Assembly (NCBI GenBank): GCA_004431415.1
Contig: QPMI01000017.1
Location: 186,001 to 250,000, forward strand
Direction of reading: 5' to 3'
Length of the DNA stretch: 64,000 bases
From: Cyanophora paradoxa
Lineage: Eukaryota; Glaucocystophyceae; Cyanophorales; Cyanophoraceae
Positions 30,191-39,874 of this stretch are shown in pieces. The notes under the pieces are model-generated. The model was not told the DNA's origin and did not search any database. It saw nothing but the letters and a program-made list of their open reading frames with translations. Position numbers and translations under genes: made by a program. Each line of letters begins with the position of its first letter. Position 1 is the first letter of the stretch.

Positions 30191-32886
30191 CGCGCAGCAG
30201 CGACGGTGGCGAGTTTGAGCGACCGGCTGCGGGGGTACGCTGCACTGTCGAGGGCAGCGCAATTCGAGGGCGGCGGGCGCTCGAAGAACCCAAACTCGCG
30301 TCCTGGCGGGCCTTGGCGTATAGCGGAGCGCGTGCGTCGTCGTCGGGTGCGCTCATTCCAGCGGTGCCCTTCCGTCCCTCGAGCGCGTGATTTGACGAGC
30401 GCGCAGGCGCTTCTGAGCGCTTCCTTCGCTCGTGCTTCGTTCAAGGCTCCAGGCAGTGCTTCGCTGGGGAGCGCAGCGGGCGCGGTCGAGCATTCATCTG
30501 GTGCGCCTTGCGGCGTGGATCCGGAATCCCCCGCTGCATTGCTCTCATGATGAACATCTCCGCATCGCGATGCCAGCCGCGCCGCGAGGCCACGCGCACC
30601 AAGCGCGTATCGCCGCGGCCGCGCGCGGCCGGCGCCGCGCGCGGCAACGACGCGTACGTCGACCGGACCACGATCGAGGCCGCGTCGACGTCGTCGACCT
30701 AAGGCTCGGCGCCGGCCCGGCCCGCTTAGCGACAGGCCCGCGCCGGCAGGCGTCTTCGCTCCGCGAGCAACACAGCGCCTGTGAGCCACACTATCGCTTT
30801 TACATGACATGAGACTCACTCAAACGCAGCAAAGAATCTGCGGGTCGGGCCGCGTCCGCGCCGGGACGTGGCTGCACCGCTCCGTGGGGTGGCCTGAAGA
30901 TCGGATTCGAGTTCAAGCTGGTGAGTCTAAGCCAGCGCGCGGGGTAGAGGTGCAAGATCTAGAACGCAATGTGTCAGCCCAGCAGCGTCCTCCGATGCAC
31001 CCCCCCCCCCCCCCCCCCCACCCCCACCCCACGCCCCCTCCCCTCCCCCTCCCCCTTCCCCCCTTCGCCCCCCCTTCCCCCCCCCCCCCCAACCGGCTTT
31101 CACCCCCTTTCCCACCGCCCCCGCCCCTTTCGCCCCAACTCCCACCCCCTCCCCTAGGCCTCTGCCTCTGCAGCCCACCGCTGCCCTAGACTCATCGTGC
31201 TTCGTTTCCTTTGTCCGCTAACATGTGGTGGTCTTGAGCGCAGCTTGCTCTAGATCTCGTCAATCATGCAAGAAGACGCTGCAACTGCCTCGAGCTCGCC
31301 CCAGGCGCAGAGCCGGTCAGCCACCGTCCTCTCATTCAAAAACCGCACTAATCCAGATCCGCCACAGCCCACGGCAGTCGGACCCCATCGCTGTCGCCTC
31401 CGACGATGAAAACGACACGCGCGCATTAAAGCGAGCGAAGAGGTCGGGCGAGCGCGAACGCCCGTCTAGATCTGCTGCTAGCAGTAGGTGCGCACTACAT
31501 GAATCTGATCGCTGCTCTCGAGCCTTCAATTCGTCTGACACCCACACGTTTTTCAGGCCCGTCGACGTCGTTGAGGCCGACGACGAAGTCAAGCCTCGGT
31601 CTATGGAAGCAAGGTCAGATTGATATTCTTCTTGCATCGAATTGCACGCGTACGATTTCCAACGTTCTTGACACCTAACAATAGCAGCTCGCGATCGAAG
31701 CCGACCGATCGCGAAGAAGAAATCTCAGAATCCAACGTTAGCTGCCCTGCAGCTGAAGAGAATTTTGATACACAACCTGCGATCTCTAGGTCTTAACAAG
31801 CCCGCGCAGTTGCTGCCTGCACACATTTCCCGTTCTAAGGCCCGCTTCACAGCTCTGCAGCGCCGTCAACATCGGGGCCCCAGCAGGAGCAAGTCCCTGA
31901 TTGCGACCTCCGCCCTGAAGCGCGCCACGCCGAACAGGAACTCGAAGAGTGCGAATCGCGTTCAAACCCATTCGAATTCTTTTCGGGTTCGCGCCAAGAC
32001 CTGTGCAGCGCCGGGACACGTCCGCAAACAATGGCCACGGTCGATCAGAAAGACGCGATGGGCCCCGCGGATCCGTGGTTCGCTGGCGATCCCGGCCATC
32101 TCGTGCGCTGCCGGCGCCGTGTTAACGTTCAACTGTTACGCAGCTCTCAACCGGGCGGCGAGATCGATATCAGAGCTGTGGACCCGGACACACCATCCGG
32201 ATCTGGACCCAAGCCCTTGCTCTCCGAGTCGGCGGAAGCACGTGCACCAAGGTCAGCTCTATTCATGCACATGCATATGTGCATCGAATCTAATTCCTTC
32301 GATCTTCCGTACGCGTGCAGCTCCGGATCCGCGGTCAAAGCGCCCCGTGAGGCGGAAGGCTCACCAATCGCAAGCACCACGGCACATGATCATGAGAGGT
32401 CTGCGGTCACGCGCGCGAAGTTCATGAATTGCTTCCAGGTCTAAGAGATTCGTGCAGTCCCCAGCAGCCCCCGAGTTCATCGGAGCCCTCTCCGTCGCAG
32501 TCGCAGCGGTTCGCGGTCGATTCGCTTGACAACTTGAAGCAAACACTTTAACATTGAATTGTCAACAGAACCAAATCACAGGCGAGCGTGCCGCGGCCCA
32601 AGATCTCGGTGAATCTAAAGCAGAAGGCGAGCGAACGCGGGGAGGTTGCGAGCCCGTTGATTGCAAGTGCCTCCAAGAAGCTGTGCGCCAGTTGTTCTCC
32701 AGAACAAGCTAGCTTTCAATTCGAGGCTGACTCACACTTGTGATGATTCAGGCGCTACGCTGAGGCGCAGTCGCCGAAGTCTGCGGCGCCGGCCGCACTG
32801 CAGCTCGCCTCGGGGACTCCCGAGAAGGCTGCGGCTGCGCATGCGGGCTCGACTAGTGCTTTGAACTCGAGTGTATCTGGAGAAGG
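30191..32886. other. 2.7 kb GC-rich region without a recognised gene, containing a long C-rich tract
   Basis: Open frames occur on both strands but none shows a domain I recognise. A C-rich low-complexity tract covers about 31000-31155. The region from 31200 to 32880 has a less extreme composition and could contain 5' exons of the large gene that follows (Ser/Ala-rich frames near 32750-32880), but I cannot support specific exons. Confidence 0.4.
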
Positions 32887-35800
32887 GTGCAGCCGATCCC
32901 GCCACGTTTATTCGCCGCTCTCGAGCTCGCCAATCGTGATGTTATTCGCAGCGCTGCAGCTGGCGTCAAGTGCGAGGCCGCGAACGAGGAGTCGTGTGTG
33001 ACCGTCTTCTGCCTTTTGTTACCGTCTGCTGCGAAGGAGCTTGGCGGCACATTCCACGTCGATCTCCTCAAGAAGGGCAACCAGGTCCTGCACCAGCTTC
33101 CCTTGTCGCACGTCAACTCCACACTCTGGGCCTCCCGCCCTGCCTGCTTCAAACTCCGAGGCAAGGCAGAAATCAAGCAGCAATACCGGTACGTGTACAC
33201 GCCCAGTGCCGTCAAAGGAAAACCCGCTGCCGATCCGGTCGTCGAGCGCGGCGTCCGAACCCTCCTACCCAAGACCTTCCAGTTCGACATGTTCTTCGAC
33301 CACCCGAAGAAGGAGCTGAACGTCCTCGCGGTCGCCGGCCCGCAACACCCCTTCGAGCTCTACTTGCAGCTCCTCGTGCACTCCGCGGTCGCCGATCTGC
33401 GAAAACTCGGTGGGCACGTCAAGAACCCGGACCTGACTTCGGAGCCGGAGTCGACGCTCCCTAGTCGTTTCTACGAACTGTTATTCGAGCAGGTTTGCGC
33501 TTTCGATTCGTCAGTCAACCACATGCATGTTCATCGACTTCTTGCGGTCAGGTGGGGCCTATCCTCGGTCAGAAATGGATTCCACCAGTCAACAACTTCC
33601 TCCGCCTGGAGTCATCGGCATTTCTGAAGCACAAGACTCCTCCCAGTTTTGGCGGCGCCCTGCTCCTTGCCCAGCTTTTCCTCGAGGTCAGTGTGGTGCC
33701 CCTTGGCGTGTTGCTCTTCCATCTCTGACGAGGGGCTATTGTGCAGCTGCATCAGTTGCCGGATGCTGTTAAACCGGACATGCGAAAGGATGAGCGATCC
33801 AATCGCGGGGCGCGGGCTTTAGCTCTCGTTCAGCAGATCATCGACCGCTGTTGCGAGCCGTCTTGCGCGCAGCTTTCTGACCGCGAGACACTGATCGTGA
33901 AAGGATCGATGTCTGCCCTTCTGTCTGCTGTCACCTCCTCCGAGTCCAGCAACGCCGACCCCGTGTCGTGGATGCGCATCCTGCTGTCCATCTGTGGCTC
34001 GAGCTCGAATTTCGACGCAGCTCTCAAATCGGCCATCACTTCGGCAGTCCTCCAGAGCGCCACGCAGCGGCCCGCGGATCCTCCAGCGCCCAGCGAGGCC
34101 GAGAAGATGCACGAGCAGTTCGTGGACTCCGCACAACGCTTGATCCCGACGCTTGCCTCTTTCGCCGCTGAGCAGCTCGACACTGTCTGCCACGCTCTGC
34201 TCATGACAGCGCCCGGTCTGGGCACGCTCGTCAAGATTTTAGTGGCATGGTGGCCAGCCATCGCGATCGCAGCTCAGCTGTCCGCCGCCGAACAGGAGGA
34301 CTTCTTGGAGAAGATGCAGACCCGCATGCGAAAGCGAATGTCGTCGGGCGGGATTCCGGGTCTGCGCTTCGCCTTCCACTCTTCGCCCCAGGCTGGAGCC
34401 GCGGCCGTCGCGCTCTGGGGCGACGTCCCTGATCCACTCCGCGCGCTCCTCCGGCCCGTCTTCCAGTGGAATGTCGCCGAGTTGGCGCGCTCTATTCAGT
34501 CCAAGAAAGAGCGCTCGAGCATTCAGAGTGGTGCTCTTTCTGCCTTGCTCTGCGTTCTCAAGGAGCCTGCCTGTGAATCGTTCGTCGCGGAAACTGAACT
34601 CTGCAAGGCTGTTGAGGTCAGACGACATCTGCAGCCGCGCCTATTTGTCGTGCCCTTCATTTTATATCGTTGTCCGTTGCAGGTTCTCGTGGAGAAAGGC
34701 GAGGCGACCGTGCTTCGCGCAGAGCTGCCTCCAATACTCAAGCGAGCCTTCAGTCGGGTGGAGGGCGTCTCCGACGTCACGGCTGTCCTCCTGAACCAGG
34801 CGAAGCTCTTTCTTCGACGATGCTTCAACGTCGCTTCGAGCGCCGGTGCCTCCTGTAGTTGGAGACGACCCGAAGTGATGTGACGCGTGTTGTGCATCCG
34901 CATGCGCAGACAAGAGCATTGGCCCACTGGGAGCCTTCCAGGCACTCTCCTCGCTCCCTCCGGCAGTTGCGCAGGATGAAAATCTCCTCAAAGACCTGTG
35001 GGACTCCTGCACGACGGGAACCAAGGACATCGACATTCTGCGAGCGATCGGCCGCGCGCGAGGTCAGAAGTGGTGCAAGGAGGCGCGGCAGCAGATCCTG
35101 GTCGGATGCACCCACATCCTTGCCGAAGCTGCTGCATCGCAAGATTTGGCGCACGAGGCCGTCGCTGCCCTGGACGTTTCCACTGAACCCGACAGGTGCG
35201 AGGTTGAATACTCGTGTGAAACCTTTTTGACAGCGAAAGCAGCTGCTGACCTCCAGATCGCACGCAGCCTCTGCGATGAGCTTCTGGTCATTTTGCTCGA
35301 CTCTGTCAGCAGTTTCGACTTCAGAGGAGAGAACACGGTGCAGGCGGTCCTCAGGGCGCGCAAGTTCTGGGTCCCTATCCTCGCCATCCGCCGCACCCCG
35401 CTCAGCCAAGTCCGCCAGCTGCAGCAGATCAAGACAATCCTGAACACGCTGTACAATGACCTGTCCGAGCGCACTATCACCGTTTGGACTCTCCTGCACA
35501 TTTGCGAGATGTGCGGACCGGACGCCGTGCGGGAGTGCCTGAGTGCCGTCGGCTTCGAGGCCGGCCGCGCCATGCTGGAGGACTCGGTTGCGTCCGTGCG
35601 GTCCGCCGAGGAGAACCTGCAGCGCCTCGTCTCCCTGTGCACCGTGTGGCAGAGCCTCGCCCTCCCCGAATCGCACAAGGCTTCCCTCGACACGCTGGCC
35701 GAGTCACTGCAGCAAGAGCACGCCAACCTCCGCCAGCAGTCGCTGGCGCAGCTGAGCACAGCCGACCTCCACCGCTTCGGCAGTCTCTCGAGCACCTTGG

Positions 35801-37225
35801 ATGCTATCGGCCCGCACGCGATGAACCTCCTGAAGTCCTCCCTCTTCCGCACCTTCCTTCAGCCGCCCGCCGCCGACTCGCCCGACGCTCTGGCCGACCT
35901 TTTACCTCAGCTCACATTGAGCGCCGTCGATGCCTTCAATTTCTTCTTGAAACGCATGTTCCAGAACGTGACGGGAATGCCCGTCGCGGAGATTGTGCGC
36001 CACTGGGACTTCGTCAGCTTGCAGAGGCGATCGGAAGGCGAGACAATGCAGGAGCGAATCGAGGAAGAGCTGGCTGTTGTCGGCGTGAATGCGAAGGCGG
36101 TCGATGTCGAGGAGCTTGCGGGCCGCATCAAGCAGTGCCTGGAGGCGCAAGCACTCGAGGAGCTGGCGCCGCACATCACTGCCTGCGCCGCTCGGTTTGG
36201 ATGCGTCCCGTCCAAGGAGGAGCAGCCGGTGCTGGGGCGATGGAGCTCCAACCCTCTGGCGAACGCCACCGTCCGCGAGGCGATCGAAGCGCGGCGGGCC
36301 TGGAACAGGACGCTCGGGTCGCCCGACGAGGACGTGGGCGCGGTGCTGCGCGAGCTCGGCGACGAGGACGGGGACGGGCGCAAGCTCCTCGAGTTCCTGC
36401 GGAAGGTCGGGCCGGAGCACGAGGCGCTGCAGCACCTCAAGGACGCGGCGGACGAGCAGTCCGACATGCAGTTCCGCACCACGACGGTGCGCTCGTCTGC
36501 CGCAGAGCGATTACGGATCCGGGCCACTCCGCCTTGCCGACCTCGCGCGCAGGACACCGTTCAAGACCTGGCCAACGTCCGCAGCTTCCTGCACCCCATT
36601 CTCTACGGGGAGGAGGCGAAGAAGCACAAGGCCTCCGTCGCCAATCTCCTCGGGTATTTCAACACGCGGATGAAGCTGAAGTCGAGCATCTCGATCGCGA
36701 ACAACATCGCGACCTGCTGCGAGCAGATCGAGGCGCTCACGCGCCTGTACGAGGGCGTCGCCAACCGCGGCGAGGTGACGAAGGGCATCGTCCGCGACGC
36801 CCTCCGCCACGGCAAGTACGTGTTCACGTGCGACGACGCCGGCGCGCGGCTCGTGCTGGAGATCAAGGACGAGGACGGCGACCGGCTGGAGAGCCTGGAC
36901 GCCTCATACAGCTACGAGGAGGTGCAGGACGTGCGGAGCCGCGCCATCGTGATCCGGAGCTCCCGCATCCGCGCCGCGGCCCCTGCGTTGGAGCCCGAAG
37001 CCGAAGCCGCAGTGACTGCGGGCGACCTCTCCATTGAGGAACTCGACACGTTCATCGACGACAGCACGCTCGCCGGCGACGTACGCACGTTTTGCCAAAC
37101 GATTCACGTGTTTATCTTTCTGATCGCTCACTTGCAGGCCCTTGGGGTGCTGATGGAGCTGCACACTGCTGCGGACAGCCGGTACAACAACTGCGACTGG
37201 TCGCACACAGCGAGCGGCAGCGAGC
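32887..37225 (+). CDS. RNF213/mysterin-like giant protein gene, N-terminal region, cut by element C
   Basis: Successive exons in one direction encode a large helical protein. VTVFCLLLPS...FHVDLLKKGN and IKQQYRYVYTPSAV near the start resemble the N-terminal carbohydrate-binding-like domain of RNF213, an AAA+ and RING-type E3 ligase. Later exons (33760-34860, 34900-36500, 36550-37080) give long alpha-helical segments, and EVQDVRSRAIVI near 36930 resembles a DLRSRAL-type motif I associate with the RNF213 family. GT-AG introns are plausible at 33493-33550, 34617-34680 and 37081-37138. Coding of host composition stops near 37225, where AT-rich element C begins, so no AAA or RING domain is present in this window. 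The family call rests on memory of motifs and is moderate. Confidence 0.5.
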
Positions 37226-37611
37226 AACGCTCGCATGGGGGTGGCCCCCACCAATTACGCGACCTTCCCGCGACCATTTTCAATAAGCACATTTTCAGCA
37301 TCACGAATCTCAGTCACAAAATCACAAATTCGCACTGAGCCACATTGTATTTTTCAAACATCTAACCCTTCCTTACTGAAACCAATCACGAAACCCTTTC
37401 ATTCTTCATTTTTCTAATTCCTTACCATTCCCAGTAAGCCCTTTAACTTTCCCCCGATCTCTCAGTAAGGACAGTAAGACCCTCATTTTTACGAAATGTT
37501 CCCGATCGTTTCCGGACTGTTTTCAGTTACCCAAATTGAAAAATCAAGGTGAGCCCCACCAATTAAACAAGTGATCCCCACTTAAAGACTTCCAGTTAAT
37601 ATACTGTAACA
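37226..37611. repeat. Putative left terminus of element C
   Basis: Non-coding, with a GC palindrome near 37237-37250, repeated CCCACCAATTA (37246 and 37555 areas) and CAGTAAG/CAGTAAGG motifs at 37432-37485. The similarity to the ends of element A suggests a terminal repeat, which can be confirmed only against the missing right end. Confidence 0.5.
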
Positions 37612-37935
37612 ATGGCAAGCAATCAAGTAAATCTACCTGAGACTAAGCGGTGCAATGTTTGCGATAAGGTAAAACCGGCATCGAGTTATGCATTGCAAAA
37701 GCGTAGCTCAGGGAATGTTACTTTAAATTGGAGATGCAAAGTCTGCGACCGAGACTATAACAATTACCTTTATCATTTCGTGTTAAAAACGCGTCCGAAA
37801 ATCGAAGTGCAATCGAAGATATGCTCGCACTGCAAGATTGAGAAGCTTGCAAGTGAGTTTAATAAAAGACAAAGAACGAAGGATGGTCTCAACTATCAAT
37901 GCCGAGAGTGTTATAGCAAAACTCGTAAGAGTTAA
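37612..37935 (+). CDS. Double zinc-ribbon protein, element C
   Basis: The 107-residue product has two similar halves: KRCNVCDKVKPASSY...WRCKVCDRDY and KICSHCKIEKLASEF...YQCRECYSKTR. Each has two CxxC knuckles about 25 residues apart, the treble-clef pattern common in small phage and viral HNH-associated proteins, but no HNH catalytic histidines are evident. It probably binds nucleic acid or protein. A strong hairpin follows its stop codon. It is the first gene of element C and reads away from the left end. Confidence 0.65.
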   Translation: MASNQVNLPETKRCNVCDKVKPASSYALQKRSSGNVTLNWRCKVCDRDYNNYLYHFVLKTRPKIEVQSKICSHCKIEKLASEFNKRQRTKDGLNYQCRECYSKTRKS

Positions 37936-37962
37936 ACCGAATTTCATTTTATATTTTTTAAA

Positions 37963-38015
37963 GCGAGTATGTGCATGAGCAAGCATGCCGAAAATGCCCA
38001 CCTGCACAAACTCGC
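37963..38015. terminator. Long hairpin after the zinc-ribbon gene
   Basis: GCGAGTATGTGCA (37963-37975) pairs with TGCACAAACTCGC (38003-38015), 12 of 13 positions, 27 bp after the stop. A mimivirus-like mRNA 3'-end signal is a possible role. The remaining DNA to 38152 holds no gene I can support. Confidence 0.5.
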
Positions 38016-38152
38016 GACTTCAATCGAAATGTTCCATTTAATGCACTGGAACCACTCGCGCCCCGCCCACTATGCAAGATACATGCCTTTCTTATGCATG
38101 ATCTATGAAAAATAACAATAAACCCCTCTCTCATTCTTCGAATTCGAATTCT

Positions 38153-38416
38153 TTACATAGGAGCACTCACAGGAATTTCGCTTGCCTTTCGAACAGTCCC
38201 CCTTGCAAATGCTTGCTCTACAATCGCTTCCTTTGTGAGTGGAATCGGAATTCCAGCGGCAATACACGATTTTACTTCTTTGTCCACAATCTCGTCAATC
38301 GCGATTCTCGCCCTATTATGAGCCGCATTATCGATCCAATCCTGAACAGAGTAGGCACAGTATTCCATTCCCAGTTTCTCAGTTTCAGTTAAAACAACTT
38401 GATAGTTATGCGACAT
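38153..38416 (-). CDS. Small conserved phage-like protein, element C
   Basis: The 87-residue product contains EKLGMEYCAYSVQDWIDNAA, then RARIAIDEIVDKEVKSCIAAG and a C-terminal PLTKEAIVEQAF. From memory, similar short proteins (a W-I-xNA...RA...AMDEI pattern) occur beside tail-fibre genes of cyanophages; no function is established. Here it also lies beside fibre-type genes, 8 bp downstream of the C1q-like gene and in the same orientation. A role as fibre chaperone or capsid accessory is an inference. Confidence 0.55.
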   Translation of the reverse strand: MSHNYQVVLTETEKLGMEYCAYSVQDWIDNAAHNRARIAIDEIVDKEVKSCIAAGIPIPLTKEAIVEQAFARGTVRKASEIPVSAPM

Positions 38417-38424
38417 TCTTTTAA

Positions 38425-39423
38425 TTATAGTGCCGAAATTAATTCACCTGTCCAAATAGTGTTTGCAGCACCCGGATCACCATAAAGCTGACCTGATCCT
38501 AATCGAAGTCTCACACTATCACCTGCACTAAGTGTTATGATAATATTGAAACCAAGACTGCGATTTCTGAGAGTTTCATTTGCATTTGTAACAACCCCTA
38601 CTAATGAATATACTACTGTGCTTACAGCATTTACCTGTAAAGTTACAAATGTCATATCAGTATCAAATCGTGTTGTCATGCCTGTGAAAACAAACCTATA
38701 ACACCCTCCTACGGGTGCTGTAAATACACCACTCGAAAAAGAAGCTGATCCTAAAATGACATGCCCCCAGGCATTGATAGTTCCAACTGATGATACTGTT
38801 GCATTCAATCCATAACTAAACCGTGGATGGTTAGGAGTAGCAAGGTAAGAATCCGTTCCATTGATAGAAAGACCTTTCCAGTTGTAAGTTCCGGCAACTG
38901 CCCCACCTGTGGAATTAGTGTGACTACTCACAAATGTAGAAGCGATATTCTCATTATTTCGCTTGATGACTAATTCTGTGTTGCCCCCAGAATCAATAGT
39001 TGTCGTTTTAACTGTCCCAAAAGATCCAGCTGTAAGGCTTCCAGTAATTGTCGCATTCCCATTCACCCCCAAGCCAGTCCCGATCCAGGCACCGCCACTG
39101 TAAACTTGAAAAGCCGCCGAATTCCTATCAGCCGGATTAAAAGCCGTTTTGGAATCCTGTTGACCTTCATATAGATTTTCTTTGGTGACCAGCCCCGAAG
39201 ATATTGCGGGTCGATTCGATACGATCAGTTCAGTAGCTTTAACGATTCCACCAGCCTTGTCAGCTCTGAGTTCTTTGACTCTGAGAATGGAGGTCTCATT
39301 GAAAGAATCGGTTTTCGCTGTCTCAGTCGAAGGGAATGACTCACTTAGATCATATATAGTGTGTTGCACGTTGTGGACAGCACTGGCTGATAAGGAAAAC
39401 ACAGGGGTAAACACAGTCGACAT
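38425..39423 (-). CDS. Fibre protein with C1q/TNF-like head, element C
   Basis: The 332-residue protein has an N-terminal part with short beta repeats (VKELRADKAGGIVKATELIV) and a C-terminal globular domain: SYGLNATVSSVGTINAW, SFSSGVFTAPVGGCYRFVFT, then FVTLQVNAVSTVVYSL and SLGFNIIITLSAGDSVRLRL. The sequence G-FTAPVGG-YRF is the hallmark of C1q-like trimeric heads. Such heads end trimeric fibres and bind receptors. It lies in a run of four minus-strand fibre-type genes. A host-attachment role is inferred. Confidence 0.8.
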   Translation of the reverse strand: MSTVFTPVFSLSASAVHNVQHTIYDLSESFPSTETAKTDSFNETSILRVKELRADKAGGIVKATELIVSNRPAISSGLVTKENLYEGQQDSKTAFNPADRNSAAFQVYSGGAWIGTGLGVNGNATITGSLTAGSFGTVKTTTIDSGGNTELVIKRNNENIASTFVSSHTNSTGGAVAGTYNWKGLSINGTDSYLATPNHPRFSYGLNATVSSVGTINAWGHVILGSASFSSGVFTAPVGGCYRFVFTGMTTRFDTDMTFVTLQVNAVSTVVYSLVGVVTNANETLRNRSLGFNIIITLSAGDSVRLRLGSGQLYGDPGAANTIWTGELISAL

Positions 39424-39478
39424 CTTTTGATTGTTCTTTATTATTACGTGAGAATATTATTATTATTACGTGAGAATA

Positions 39479-39874
39479 TTATGCTACCATCTTCCCTGTT
39501 GCTATATAACTCATTTGATAGTGGAAAAGTCCAATGCTTTCATTGAATGCATGTTCTGCCGAAATTGTTGCATGAATAGTAAATGTTGTTGTTGTGGAAC
39601 TTGTGACACCATATACCAATACATATGAACCACCATTATATCCTTGTATCAGATTGAGAACCACTTCTGGGGCTTCCGCAAATGCTTTCGGGAATGTGAC
39701 AACCTGTGGAAATCCCCAATGACCCGGACCTGTGATTGTCAAAGATTTTGAGAATTTCCCTGTTTGTATATACTGGTCTTTATTGACACGCTGTTCTGAA
39801 ACAAGTTTTGCAATCTTTGTATTATCTGTTTCATCCATTGCATAATATGCTCTTGCGTAAGCATTTCCCGACAT
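39479..39874 (-). CDS. H-type lectin-like domain protein, or frame-shifted tip of the upstream fibre, element C
   Basis: The 131-residue frame has WGFPQVVTFPKAFAEAPEVV and a C-terminal FTIHATISAEHAFNES...YIATG, the pattern of the H-type lectin domain (F-P-xxF--PPxV...F-v----W-A-G). These six-strand trimeric domains bind sugars such as N-acetylgalactosamine. Its N-terminal part, NAYARAYYAMDETDNTKIAKL, overlaps the end of the 1064-residue fibre frame by 136 bp in another frame. A one-base indel in the AAAA run near 39890 would fuse the two into a fibre with a lectin tip. Whether the overlap is real or a consensus error is open. Confidence 0.7.
   Translation of the reverse strand: MSGNAYARAYYAMDETDNTKIAKLVSEQRVNKDQYIQTGKFSKSLTITGPGHWGFPQVVTFPKAFAEAPEVVLNLIQGYNGGSYVLVYGVTSSTTTTFTIHATISAEHAFNESIGLFHYQMSYIATGKMVA

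Noticed and set aside
31000-31155. Pro-rich protein from the C-rich tract
   Set aside because: Low-complexity DNA gives Pro-rich frames without any conserved feature.
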